DNA of 5,531 bases from Chloroflexota bacterium (GTDB taxonomy: Bacteria; Chloroflexota; UBA6077; CF-72). Both the position numbers and the translations under genes were made by a program. The notes beneath the pieces are model-generated. The model saw only the letters and a program-made list of their open reading frames with translations, was not told the origin of the DNA and ran no database searches. Below are positions 1 through 5,531 of this stretch, one piece after another (position 1 is the stretch's first letter; each line of letters opens with the position of its first letter). The stretch lies in contig JAFAWJ010001136.1 in NCBI GenBank assembly GCA_019242065.1, positions 1 to 5,531 of the forward strand, in the 5' to 3' direction.

Positions 1-905
1 TCTCGATTCCGCAAACGTTTCCACGGGGGCCGATCGCGCCCGACGGCATTCGAACGTTCGTGCAGCGCGCCGAGGCGCTTGGATTCGACAGCCTGTGGGT
101 GCAGGAATCCATCATCGGTCGGCAGCGTCAGCTCGATTCGATCGAGCTGCTGACCTTCGCGGCGGCGTGCACCACGCGCGTGCGGCTTGGCGCGGCGGTG
201 CTGCTGCTGCCGCTCCGCTCGCCAGTGCCGTTGGCCAAAGCGCTGGTGACGCTGGATCAGCTCAGCGCCGGTCGGCTCACCGTCGCGCTGGGGCTGGGTA
301 TGGCCGGACCCACCGACGCGGCCTTTGGCATTGAGTCCGGCTCGCGGCTCGGACGCTTCATCGAGGGCCAGCACATCCTCAAGGCGCTGTGGACCGAGGA
401 CCGCGTCACCTTCGACGGCAAGTACTGGCAGCTGCACGACGTGGCGATGGAGCCCAAGCCCGTGCAGCAGCCGCGTCCGCCAATCTGGTTTGGGGTCCAT
501 CACCCGAATGCGCTCAAGCGCACGGTCAGGTACGCCGACGGCTTCATTGGCGCGGGCGGCACCTCGACCGAACAGTTTGCGTCTGAGGTGGTGACCCTGC
601 GGCAGTTGCTGGAGGCGGCGGGTCGCGATCCGGCGACGTTCCCGTTCGCGAAACGGGTCTATATTGCCGTCGACGACAACCGTGAGCGGGCCGGGCAGCG
701 GCTGGCCGAGCGGCTCGGCGGCTACTCGGGGGGCGGCTCAGGGCCGGCGCACGAGCGGATCGCGGTGTGGGGCTCGGTCGCCGAGTGCCTCGACGGGCTC
801 CACAAGGTCGTCGACGCGGGGGCCGAGCTGGTGCTACTGACGCCGCTCTTCGACGAAGCCGAGCAGCTCGAAGTGTTTGCTCAGGAGTTCAAGCCCGCTC
901 TGTAG
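1..905 (+). CDS. LLM-class flavin/F420-dependent oxidoreductase (luciferase-like monooxygenase), 5' truncated
   Basis: The reading frame is open from base 3 to the TAG at 903-905, giving 300 codons with no start of their own. The GTG at base 60 is probably internal, because the upstream codons read SIPQTFPRGPIAPDG, typical of the first strand and loop of this family. I infer that only about 5-10 N-terminal residues lie outside the window. Family marks seen, counting the first full codon as 1: ALGFDSLWVQES (25-36), TTRVRLGAAVLLLPLRSPV (57-75), DQLSAGRLTVALGLG (85-99), DRVTFDGKYW (133-142) and PPIWFGVHHPNALKR (159-173). Together they indicate a bacterial-luciferase-like TIM barrel that uses reduced FMN or F420 in the cytoplasm. 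The substrate cannot be read from sequence. The 3' end overlaps the convergent GtrA-like gene by 17 bases. There is no operon link to the molybdenum hydroxylase, since a minus-strand gene separates them. The family call is firm; cofactor choice is open. Confidence 0.92.
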   Translation, partial: SIPQTFPRGPIAPDGIRTFVQRAEALGFDSLWVQESIIGRQRQLDSIELLTFAAACTTRVRLGAAVLLLPLRSPVPLAKALVTLDQLSAGRLTVALGLGMAGPTDAAFGIESGSRLGRFIEGQHILKALWTEDRVTFDGKYWQLHDVAMEPKPVQQPRPPIWFGVHHPNALKRTVRYADGFIGAGGTSTEQFASEVVTLRQLLEAAGRDPATFPFAKRVYIAVDDNRERAGQRLAERLGGYSGGGSGPAHERIAVWGSVAECLDGLHKVVDAGAELVLLTPLFDEAEQLEVFAQEFKPAL

Positions 906-913
906 CGGGAACT
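886..913. terminator. Hairpin at the convergent gene junction, possible bidirectional terminator
   Basis: CCCGCT (894-899) and AGCGGG (904-909) form a perfect 6-bp stem around the loop CTGT. Outside it, AGTTC (886-890) can pair with GAACT (909-913) if the stem shifts by one base, leaving an asymmetric bulge. The hairpin covers the stop codons of both converging genes (TAG 903-905 on plus, TGA 891-889 on minus). Neither strand has a proper U-tract, only TTTT at 921-924 on the plus side, so intrinsic termination is a weak inference. Confidence 0.3.
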
Positions 914-1419
914 TCGGCGACGTTTTCGGTGGTGATGGGACGCCAGACCCACAGGAAGTTGGTCAGGCCGCTCCACACGAAGGCGGCCACACTGCCCAGG
1001 AATGCGGCCAGGACGTACTCGACGCCGAGCATGGCCGCGGCGCTGTTGAGCACGATCCAGCTGACGGTGAACGAGCCGAGGGCTGAGACGTGGAAGCGCC
1101 AGCAGCGGCCGAGGGACGGGGTCCGGTAGCCGAAGACGAAGCGGTCGGTGCTGAGGAAGCGGCCGAGGATGACGGCCTCGGCGGCCAGCGCTGAGGCAAT
1201 CCAGAGGGGCATTTTCAGCCACTGGTGGAGGATTGTCAGGACGACGAGCTCGCAGCCGAAAGCCAGGACGCCGAGGGCAAACCAACCGATGAATTGCGCC
1301 GCGCGGCCCGGAACGCGGATCGCGAGATCGATGGCTGCCAACACCCCGACGCGTAATGTACCGGAGGTGGTGCCCTCAGACAAGCGACGGCTAGCGCGGC
1401 GGGCGGTGGGCGGCGACAC
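889..1419 (-). CDS. GtrA-family small multi-pass membrane protein
   Basis: The frame has 176 codons from a GTG at 1419 to a TGA at 891-889. Four hydrophobic segments fit the GtrA-like fold: about residues 43-64, 71-90, 109-130 and 134-158. Two family-like signatures follow segments 2 and 4: GRFLSTDRFVF (86-96) and LTNFLWVWR (152-160). Relatives are thought to flip or present polyprenyl-linked sugars for glycosyltransferases in polysaccharide, O-antigen or arabinogalactan synthesis. No glycosyltransferase is adjacent here, so the role is only a family inference. The start is uncertain: the GTG at 1419 has no Shine-Dalgarno and gives a 40-residue basic, poorly conserved leader. A TTG at 1383 or the GTG at 1344 (codon 26) would give a more usual GtrA length near 150 residues. 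Cytoplasmic-membrane location is inferred from the segments. Confidence 0.82.
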   Translation of the reverse strand: MSPPTARRASRRLSEGTTSGTLRVGVLAAIDLAIRVPGRAAQFIGWFALGVLAFGCELVVLTILHQWLKMPLWIASALAAEAVILGRFLSTDRFVFGYRTPSLGRCWRFHVSALGSFTVSWIVLNSAAAMLGVEYVLAAFLGSVAAFVWSGLTNFLWVWRPITTENVAEVPATERA

Positions 1420-1442
1420 TGTGGGGGAGAGGGAGATCGTGT
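1345..1442. promoter_or_regulatory. Divergent control region between the GtrA-like gene and the molybdenum hydroxylase operon (inferred)
   Basis: The two genes diverge, and as annotated their start codons are only 23 bases apart (1420-1442), too little for two promoters. If the GtrA-like gene starts at the GTG at 1344, about 98 bases become available. On the minus strand TACATT (1360-1355) matches the TAnnnT -10 pattern and sits 10 bases before that GTG, which would suit a leaderless or near-leaderless transcript. The complementary plus-strand TAATGT (1354-1359) could act as a -10 for the operon. No convincing -35 was seen for either. This is inference from position and weak motifs. Confidence 0.25.
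1431..1435 (+). promoter_or_regulatory. Ribosome binding site that decides the TTG start of the FAD subunit
   Basis: GGGAG, inside a purine-rich run (GGGGGAGAGGGAGA, 1423-1436), ends 7 bases before the TTG at 1443. The next downstream residues, KPAPFEYHRP, are the usual N-terminus of CoxM-like proteins. Spacing and homology together support the TTG. The nearby GTG at 1439 is out of frame and soon hits a stop. Confidence 0.75.
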
Positions 1443-2333
1443 TTGAAACCAGCTCCGTTTGAATATCACCGGCCCCGCTCGAAGGCAGAGGCCCTCGAGC
1501 TGCTTGGCAGCCTGGGCGACGAGGCCAAGGTGCTGGCCGGCGGCCAGAGCCTGGTCGCGCTGCTGAATCTGCGACTGGCGCGCCCGGCGCACCTGGTCGA
1601 CATCAACCGACTGAACGGCCCGCTCAGCCAGATCGCCGCACCCGCCAGCGGCGGCCTGAGCTTCGGGGCACTGGTCCGCCAGCGGGCGGCCGAGGGCTCG
1701 TCGGCGGTCCGCGAGCAGTGCCCACTGATGGCCGAGGCACTGCCGCACATCGGCCATCACCAGATCCGCAATCGGGGCACGGTGTGCGGCAACCTGGCCC
1801 ACGCCGACCCCGCCTCGGAGCTGCCGGCCATTGCGCTGGCCCTGGACGGCGAGATGGTCGCCGAGAGCCAGGCCCGCGGCCAGCGCACGATTCAAGCCGA
1901 CGATTTCTTCCGCGGCTACCTGACCACCGCGCTCGAAGCCGACGAGCTGCTCACCGAGTTCCGCCTCCCGGCCTGGCCGAGCGGCGCCGGCTGGTCGTTC
2001 ATGGAAGTCTCACGCCGCCACGGGGACTATGCGCTAGTGGGTGTGGCTGCCCTCGTGCAGCTGGACGCCAACGGCACATGCACCGACGCGCGGCTGGCCT
2101 TCACCGGCGCGGCGCCTGGCCCGGTCCGCGTTCGCGAGGCCGAGGCGGCGCTCAAGGGTGCGCCGATATCCGCCGATGCGATCAACGCCGCCGCGGAGCG
2201 AGTCGCTCCGGCGATCGATCCACAGTCGGACGTCCACGCCACCGCAACGTATCGCCGACATGTCGCCGGCGTCCTGGCGCGCCGGGCACTGCACGAAGCA
2301 GCCGGCCGCGCGACGAGGGGAGCACGCGCATGA
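1443..2333 (+). CDS. Molybdenum hydroxylase FAD-binding (medium, CoxM-like) subunit
   Basis: This is a 296-residue protein, close to CoxM (about 288), of the PCMH-type FAD-binding subunits of the xanthine dehydrogenase family. It passes electrons from the [2Fe-2S] subunit through FAD to an acceptor. FAD motifs seen: AGGQSL (32-37), which binds the pyrophosphate, and TVCGNLAHADPASELPA (113-129), the second FAD loop. The usual TxGGN/S appears here as TVCGN, with Cys115 in place of a Gly. RRHGDYALVG (191-200) is conserved in the C-terminal CO_deh_flav_C part, which follows to the end. The start is TTG, chosen from the well-placed Shine-Dalgarno and the standard MKPAPFEYHRP N-terminus. The stop overlaps the next start as ATGA (2330-2333), implying translational coupling. 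No signal peptide is visible, so it should be cytoplasmic. Family assignment is firm; the electron acceptor is unknown. The name coxM is withheld because the large subunit is not a CO dehydrogenase. Confidence 0.95.
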   Translation: MKPAPFEYHRPRSKAEALELLGSLGDEAKVLAGGQSLVALLNLRLARPAHLVDINRLNGPLSQIAAPASGGLSFGALVRQRAAEGSSAVREQCPLMAEALPHIGHHQIRNRGTVCGNLAHADPASELPAIALALDGEMVAESQARGQRTIQADDFFRGYLTTALEADELLTEFRLPAWPSGAGWSFMEVSRRHGDYALVGVAALVQLDANGTCTDARLAFTGAAPGPVRVREAEAALKGAPISADAINAAAERVAPAIDPQSDVHATATYRRHVAGVLARRALHEAAGRATRGARA

Positions 2334-2848
2334 GCACGACCGCAGTCACAATCCCTGTCGAACTGACAGTCAACGGCCAGAAGCGCTCGGCAGACGTGGA
2401 AGTCCGCAAGACGCTGGCCGACTTCCTGCGCGACGATCTGGGCCTGACGGGCACCCACCTGGGGTGCGAGCACGGCGTGTGCGGCTCGTGCACGGTGGTC
2501 GTCGACGGTGCGGCGGTCCGCTCGTGTCTGATGCTGGCGGTGCAGGCGGATGGCAGTGAAGTCCTGACGATCGAAGGATTGGCCGCCGCGGACGGCAGCA
2601 TGCACCCGATTCAGGAAGCGTTCATGGAGAGCCATGCGTTCCAGTGCGGCTTCTGTACGCCCGGCTTCGTGATGACCGTCTACGAGCTGTTGACCAGTAC
2701 GCCGGGTGGCGTGCCGCGCGAAGAAATTCGCCCCGCGCTGAGCGGCAACCTGTGTCGCTGCACGGGCTACCAGAGCATCGTCGCCGGCGTCGAGCTGGCC
2801 CAGGACAAACTCGCGGCGATGGCGCCGGTGGGGAGCGTGCCACGATGA
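2330..2848 (+). CDS. Molybdenum hydroxylase 2x[2Fe-2S] (small, CoxS-like) subunit
   Basis: This 172-residue protein has the two-domain layout of CoxS (about 166 residues). The N-terminal plant-ferredoxin-like domain carries Cys46, Cys51, Cys54 and Cys66 (CEHGVCGSC then an 11-residue gap to C), which ligate the cluster nearer FAD. The C-terminal four-helix domain carries Cys106, Cys109, Cys142 and Cys144 (CGFCTPGF and LCRCTGYQ), ligating the cluster nearer the molybdenum cofactor. All eight ligands are present with family spacing, so electron transfer from Mo to FAD should be intact. The ATG at 2330 has a strong Shine-Dalgarno, AGGGGAG (2316-2322), 7 bases upstream. The frame stays open far upstream, but that part only overlaps the FAD subunit gene and does not resemble the family. 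Both ends overlap neighbours by 4 bases (ATGA), which points to coupled, stoichiometric expression. The protein is inferred to be cytoplasmic. Confidence 0.97.
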   Translation: MSTTAVTIPVELTVNGQKRSADVEVRKTLADFLRDDLGLTGTHLGCEHGVCGSCTVVVDGAAVRSCLMLAVQADGSEVLTIEGLAAADGSMHPIQEAFMESHAFQCGFCTPGFVMTVYELLTSTPGGVPREEIRPALSGNLCRCTGYQSIVAGVELAQDKLAAMAPVGSVPR

Positions 2849-5259
2849 CCGAGACCACAGGCAACGGCCACACCAACGGTCACCCGAACGGCCATACCCA
2901 GGGCAGTGGGTTCCTGCGCTTTATCGGCGCCAGCGTGCATCGCGTCGAGGACCAGCGGATCCTGCGCGGGCGCGGGCACTACATCGACGACCTGAAACTG
3001 CCGGGCATGCTGCACGCGGCGTTCGTCCGCAGCCCGTATGCGCACGCCCGCATCGTGAAGGTCGACACGTCGGCGGCAAAAGCGTTGCCGGGCGTGGTCG
3101 CCGTCTTTACCGCGTCGGACGTCGAAGCGGTGACCAATCCGCTGGCCAATCAGCCGATGCCTGGCCACAAGTCGCCGCCGATCTACGGCTTGACGGCTGA
3201 CAAGGTGCGGCTGGTGGGCGACGTGGTGGCCATTGTGGTCGCCGAGAGCCGCTACCTGGCCGAGGACGGCTGTGACCTGGTGGAAGTCGAGTACGAGCCG
3301 CTGCAGGCGGTCTCGACCATTGCCCAGGCGCTGGATCCGAGCGGTCCGCCGATCTTCGACGAACTCGGCGACAACGTCGCCTTCGAATTCCCGCAGACCT
3401 TTGGCGACGTGGACGGCGTCTTTGCCCAGGCTGACCGGGTGATTACGCACACCTTCCACCAGCACCGCTTCGCGAACGTGCCCATGGAAGGTCGGGGTGG
3501 CGTGGCCGACTTCGACCCGGGCACCGGCAACCTCACGTATCACACCGCCAATCAAGCGCCGCAGGTCTTCCGCCTGCTGCTGTCGACCGCGCTGCGCGTA
3601 CCGGTGCACCAGTTGCGGGTGGTGAATGCCCAGGACATCGGCGGCGCCTTCGGCAGCAAAGCTCAGGTGTACCGCGAGGACCTCGCGCTGCTGGCTGCCA
3701 GCAAGATCCTCGGGCGCCCCGTCAAGTGGGTCGAGGATCGGCGCGAGAACCTGATGGCCTCTGGCCAGGCGCGTGAGGAGGACGTCAATGTCGAGGCGGC
3801 GGTCACCAACGACGGCGCGCTGCTCGGCCTGCGCATCGACATGGTCATGAACCAGGGCGCGTATCCGACGCCGCCCAACGCGCCGAACACGTTTGGCCTG
3901 ATGGCGCGCACGATGCTGCCCGGCGCGTATCGCCTCAAAGCGCTCGGCTTCCGCTTGCGGACCGTCTTCAGCAACAAAGCCAGCTACGTGCCGTACCGCG
4001 GCCCGTGGGCGGTCGAGACGTGGGTGCGTGAACGGGTGCTGGACATCATTGCGCGTGACCTGGGTCTGGACCCGATTGAAGTCCGTCGCCGCAACCTCCT
4101 CGAGGCCAGCGACCTGCCGACGTCCATGGTGACCGGCCCGGACATCACTCAGATGACCCAGCGGCAGACCATGGATCGCGCGCTGGAGCGCATCGGCTAC
4201 GACGCGTTTCGCCAGGAGCAGCAGCAGGCGCGCGCCGACGGGCGCTGGCTGGGCATCGGCGTGGTCAACCTGATGGAGTTCGCGCCCGGGCCGGCCAACT
4301 TCTTTCCCTCGGTTGGCATGCCAGCCGCAGTGCCCGAGCAGGCGCGGGTGCGACTCGAGATCGATGGGCACGTGACGGTGTTCACCGCCCAGGCGCCGCA
4401 CGGCCAGAGTCACGAGACGACGCTGGCGCAGATCACGGCCGACGAGATCGGGGTCCCACTCGAGTCGGTTCGGGTGGTGCATGGCGACACCGCGTCCTCG
4501 CCGTTCAGCTTGATCGGCACCGGCGGCAGCCGCGCCTCGAGCGTGGCCACCGGCGCGACGCGGTTCGCCGCGCGGCGGGTCAAGGCCAAGGTGCTGCGCA
4601 TTGCCGCGGGCATGCTCGAAGTGAGTGCCGACGACCTGGAGCTGGTCGACGGGATGGTTCGCGTCATGGGCGCGCCGGACAAGATGGTGCCGCTTGGTGG
4701 GGTGGCCACGGTGGCGTACATGGCGCCGCACATGCTGCCCAAGGGTGACGAGATGGGCGTCGAAGAGACGTCCTCGTACGATGGCGGCGACGGCGGCGGT
4801 TGGGCGTACGCGACGCACGCGTGCGTGGTCGAGATCGACCCGGGGACGGGGCAGGCGGAGGTCAAGCGCTACGTCGTCGCCGAGGACTGTGGCGACCTGA
4901 TCAACCCGGCCATCGTCGATGGGCAGATCCGTGGCGGCATTGCCCAGGGCATCGGCGCGGCGCTGCTCGAACGCTCGACCTACAGTGACGACGGCCAATT
5001 CCTGGCGGCCACGTTCATGGACTACCTGCTGCCGACATCGGTGGAGGTGCCGACGATCGAGATCGACCATCTGGAGATTCCGAACGGGGACGAGATCCCG
5101 TTTCGCGGCGTGGGCGAGGGCGGGGCGATTGCCGCGCCGCCGGCGGTCAACGCGGCGATCGAGGATGCCCTGGCGCAGTCAGGGGTGCGGATCACCGAGC
5201 AGTACCTGCCGCCAGCGCGGATCCTTGAGCTTGCGGGGGTGATTCAGCCTGAAGGCTGA
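2845..5259 (+). CDS. Molybdenum hydroxylase Moco-binding large subunit (CoxL/xanthine dehydrogenase family), non-CO-oxidising type
   Basis: At 804 residues it is close to CoxL (809). It is the catalytic subunit, hydroxylating or oxidising a substrate at a molybdopterin-cytosine-dinucleotide centre. Visible in order: an NGH-rich leader (7-17); the small a/b hammerhead domain (about 25-145, containing RGRGHYIDD and FVRSPYAHARI); PMEGRG (213-218); GGAFGSK (266-272), a Moco-binding loop; PYRGPWA (383-389), the substrate loop; GQSHET (520-525), matching the usual GQGHET; GTGGSRASS (558-566); and GVGEGG (755-760) with the catalytic Glu758. At the loop that carries Cys388 in true CoxL (AYRCSFR) there is Gly386, and the Arg closing both the form I and form II motifs is Ala389. 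CO oxidation is therefore very unlikely; an organic substrate (aldehyde, N-heterocycle or similar) is more plausible but unproven. The ATG at 2845 overlaps the small-subunit stop and has GGGAG (2831-2835) 9 bases upstream. The earlier open frame is a shadow of the small-subunit gene. Confidence 0.95.
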   Translation: MTETTGNGHTNGHPNGHTQGSGFLRFIGASVHRVEDQRILRGRGHYIDDLKLPGMLHAAFVRSPYAHARIVKVDTSAAKALPGVVAVFTASDVEAVTNPLANQPMPGHKSPPIYGLTADKVRLVGDVVAIVVAESRYLAEDGCDLVEVEYEPLQAVSTIAQALDPSGPPIFDELGDNVAFEFPQTFGDVDGVFAQADRVITHTFHQHRFANVPMEGRGGVADFDPGTGNLTYHTANQAPQVFRLLLSTALRVPVHQLRVVNAQDIGGAFGSKAQVYREDLALLAASKILGRPVKWVEDRRENLMASGQAREEDVNVEAAVTNDGALLGLRIDMVMNQGAYPTPPNAPNTFGLMARTMLPGAYRLKALGFRLRTVFSNKASYVPYRGPWAVETWVRERVLDIIARDLGLDPIEVRRRNLLEASDLPTSMVTGPDITQMTQRQTMDRALERIGYDAFRQEQQQARADGRWLGIGVVNLMEFAPGPANFFPSVGMPAAVPEQARVRLEIDGHVTVFTAQAPHGQSHETTLAQITADEIGVPLESVRVVHGDTASSPFSLIGTGGSRASSVATGATRFAARRVKAKVLRIAAGMLEVSADDLELVDGMVRVMGAPDKMVPLGGVATVAYMAPHMLPKGDEMGVEETSSYDGGDGGGWAYATHACVVEIDPGTGQAEVKRYVVAEDCGDLINPAIVDGQIRGGIAQGIGAALLERSTYSDDGQFLAATFMDYLLPTSVEVPTIEIDHLEIPNGDEIPFRGVGEGGAIAAPPAVNAAIEDALAQSGVRITEQYLPPARILELAGVIQPEG
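2863..2898 (+). repeat. Three 12-bp tandem units encoding N-G-H-x in the large-subunit leader
   Basis: Three consecutive 12-base units encode NGHT, NGHP and NGHT (residues 7-18 of the large subunit). Units differ only at a few third positions and at the last codon. This low-complexity leader precedes the conserved family domain, which begins near FLRFIGASVHRVED. It could be a flexible linker or a weak metal-binding tail, or it may simply have arisen by slippage. Confidence 0.7.
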
Positions 5260-5288
5260 CGCTGACGCGCTTGGGCATCCTCACCCCC

Positions 5289-5329
5289 CACCCCCCTCTC
5301 CCTCGAGGGAGAGGGGGGTGTTTCTCTTT
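5289..5329 (+). terminator. Strong rho-independent terminator after the operon (32-bp perfect palindrome plus T-rich tail)
   Basis: Bases 5289-5320 are a perfect palindrome: the left arm CACCCCCCTCTCCCTC is followed immediately by its exact reverse complement. In RNA this gives a 14-bp GC-rich stem with a UCGA loop. The run TTTCTCTTT (5321-5329) follows directly. It starts 30 bases after the large-subunit stop, so it should end the operon transcript and insulate the downstream transporter. On the left flank the 7-mer ACCCCCC occurs twice in tandem (5283-5296), allowing an alternative pairing register. Similar C-rich/G-rich intergenic hairpins recur in many high-GC genomes, so this may belong to a dispersed family; one copy in the window cannot show that. 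Confidence 0.8.
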
Positions 5330-5404
5330 GAGATGAAGAGGGGGAGACCTGGGGCAGACCCGAAGGGGAGCGAGCCTTGCGAAGCAATGCGCCGTGTATG
5401 GTGT

Positions 5405-5409
5405 AGGGG
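5405..5409 (+). promoter_or_regulatory. Ribosome binding site for the MFS transporter start
   Basis: AGGGG ends 8 bases before the ATG at 5418 and favours that start over the in-frame GTG at 5394, which lacks a comparable site. The short leader between the operon terminator and this site (5330-5404) shows no convincing sigma70 promoter. Confidence 0.6.
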
Positions 5410-5417
5410 CAAACCCG

Positions 5418-5531
5418 ATGCGCCGCTCGCTGGCTTCGCCTTTCGCCGGAATTGACTACAAGTACCTCGTCGCGAGCACCTTCGTGTTCGGGCTGTTCAT
5501 GGACATCCTCGACACGACGATCGTCAACGTC
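5418..5531 (+). CDS. MFS transporter, DHA2 (EmrB/QacA-like) family, N-terminal fragment
   Basis: Only the first 38 codons are inside the window; the gene runs off the right edge. After a short polar leader (MRRSLASPFAGID), residues 14-38 form the first membrane helix and end in FMDILDTTIVNV. This matches the first-helix signature (motif D1, LDxTIVNVAxP) of 14-helix drug:H+ antiporters such as EmrB and QacA. By family it would export drugs or other amphipathic compounds across the cytoplasmic membrane using the proton gradient; the substrate cannot be inferred. The ATG at 5418 is chosen for its AGGGG site and because the leader length before helix 1 is normal. It lies downstream of a strong terminator, so it is probably transcribed separately from the molybdenum hydroxylase operon. 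Confidence 0.85.
   Translation, partial: MRRSLASPFAGIDYKYLVASTFVFGLFMDILDTTIVNV

Noticed and set aside
1236..1895. A 219-codon minus-strand frame spanning the divergent gap
   Set aside because: It shadows the FAD subunit and the start of the GtrA-like gene, and it is low-complexity with no family resemblance.
1718..2329. In-frame upstream extension of the small subunit
   Set aside because: It overlaps the FAD subunit in another frame and is Arg/Pro-rich shadow sequence. The ATG at 2330 has a proper ribosome site and the family N-terminus.
2644..2844. In-frame upstream extension of the large subunit
   Set aside because: It shadows the small subunit's C-terminal cluster domain. The family protein begins at the ATG at 2845 with its own ribosome site.
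2767..5070. A 767-codon open frame on the minus strand opposite the large subunit
   Set aside because: It is antisense to a firmly identified gene. In GC-rich coding DNA the complementary frame often stays open. Its product is His/Arg/Val-rich with no recognisable domain or start context.
5313..5368. Four G-runs that might form a G-quadruplex
   Set aside because: Loops of about 21, 6 and 10 bases are too long and uneven, and the first run is already committed to the terminator stem.
5328..5402. TTGAGA (5328) or TTGCGA (5377) as -35, with TATGGT (5397) as -10, for a transporter promoter
   Set aside because: Spacings are wrong: 14 bases for the nearer pair and no -10 at the right distance from the farther one.
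5398..5406. Two-codon open frame ATG GTG TAG just before the transporter's ribosome site, as a possible regulatory minimal ORF
   Set aside because: It has no ribosome site of its own and such a short match is expected by chance.

Overview
This GC-rich window looks like chromosomal DNA of a high-GC, aerobic, free-living bacterium. The gene content (an F420/FMN luciferase-like oxidoreductase, a CO-dehydrogenase-like molybdenum hydroxylase, a DHA2-type efflux pump) and GTG/TTG starts fit Chloroflexota (Thermomicrobia-like) or Actinobacteria. The window alone cannot settle the phylum. There are no RNA genes, CRISPR arrays, transposases or phage genes, and the only sizeable repeat structure is a terminator-like palindrome.

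Layout. Bases 1-905 (+) hold a luciferase-like monooxygenase, open at its 5' end. Converging on it and overlapping its last 17 bases is a small GtrA-family membrane protein on the minus strand (889-1419, start uncertain). Divergent from that, after a gap of only 23 bases as annotated, lies a tight three-gene plus-strand operon (1443-5259): FAD subunit, 2x[2Fe-2S] subunit and molybdopterin subunit, in the coxM-coxS-coxL order. The two internal junctions are both 4-base ATGA overlaps. A 32-bp perfect palindrome followed by a T-rich run (5289-5329) terminates the operon. A DHA2/EmrB-type MFS transporter starts at 5418 and runs off the right edge.

How the genes work together. The three operon proteins should form a cytoplasmic heterotrimeric (dimer of trimers) molybdenum hydroxylase. 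Substrate is oxidised at the Mo centre of the large subunit, electrons pass through two [2Fe-2S] clusters in the small subunit to FAD in the medium subunit, and then to an acceptor. The large subunit has the conserved Moco-binding motifs and the catalytic Glu. At the loop that diagnoses CO dehydrogenase it reads PYRGPWA instead of AYxCSFR (form I) or AYRGAGR (form II). It is therefore very unlikely to oxidise CO, and its real substrate is unknown. The flanking genes are not obviously part of the same pathway. The most interesting item here is this molybdenum hydroxylase of unknown substrate; I see no clear evidence for an entirely new type of system.
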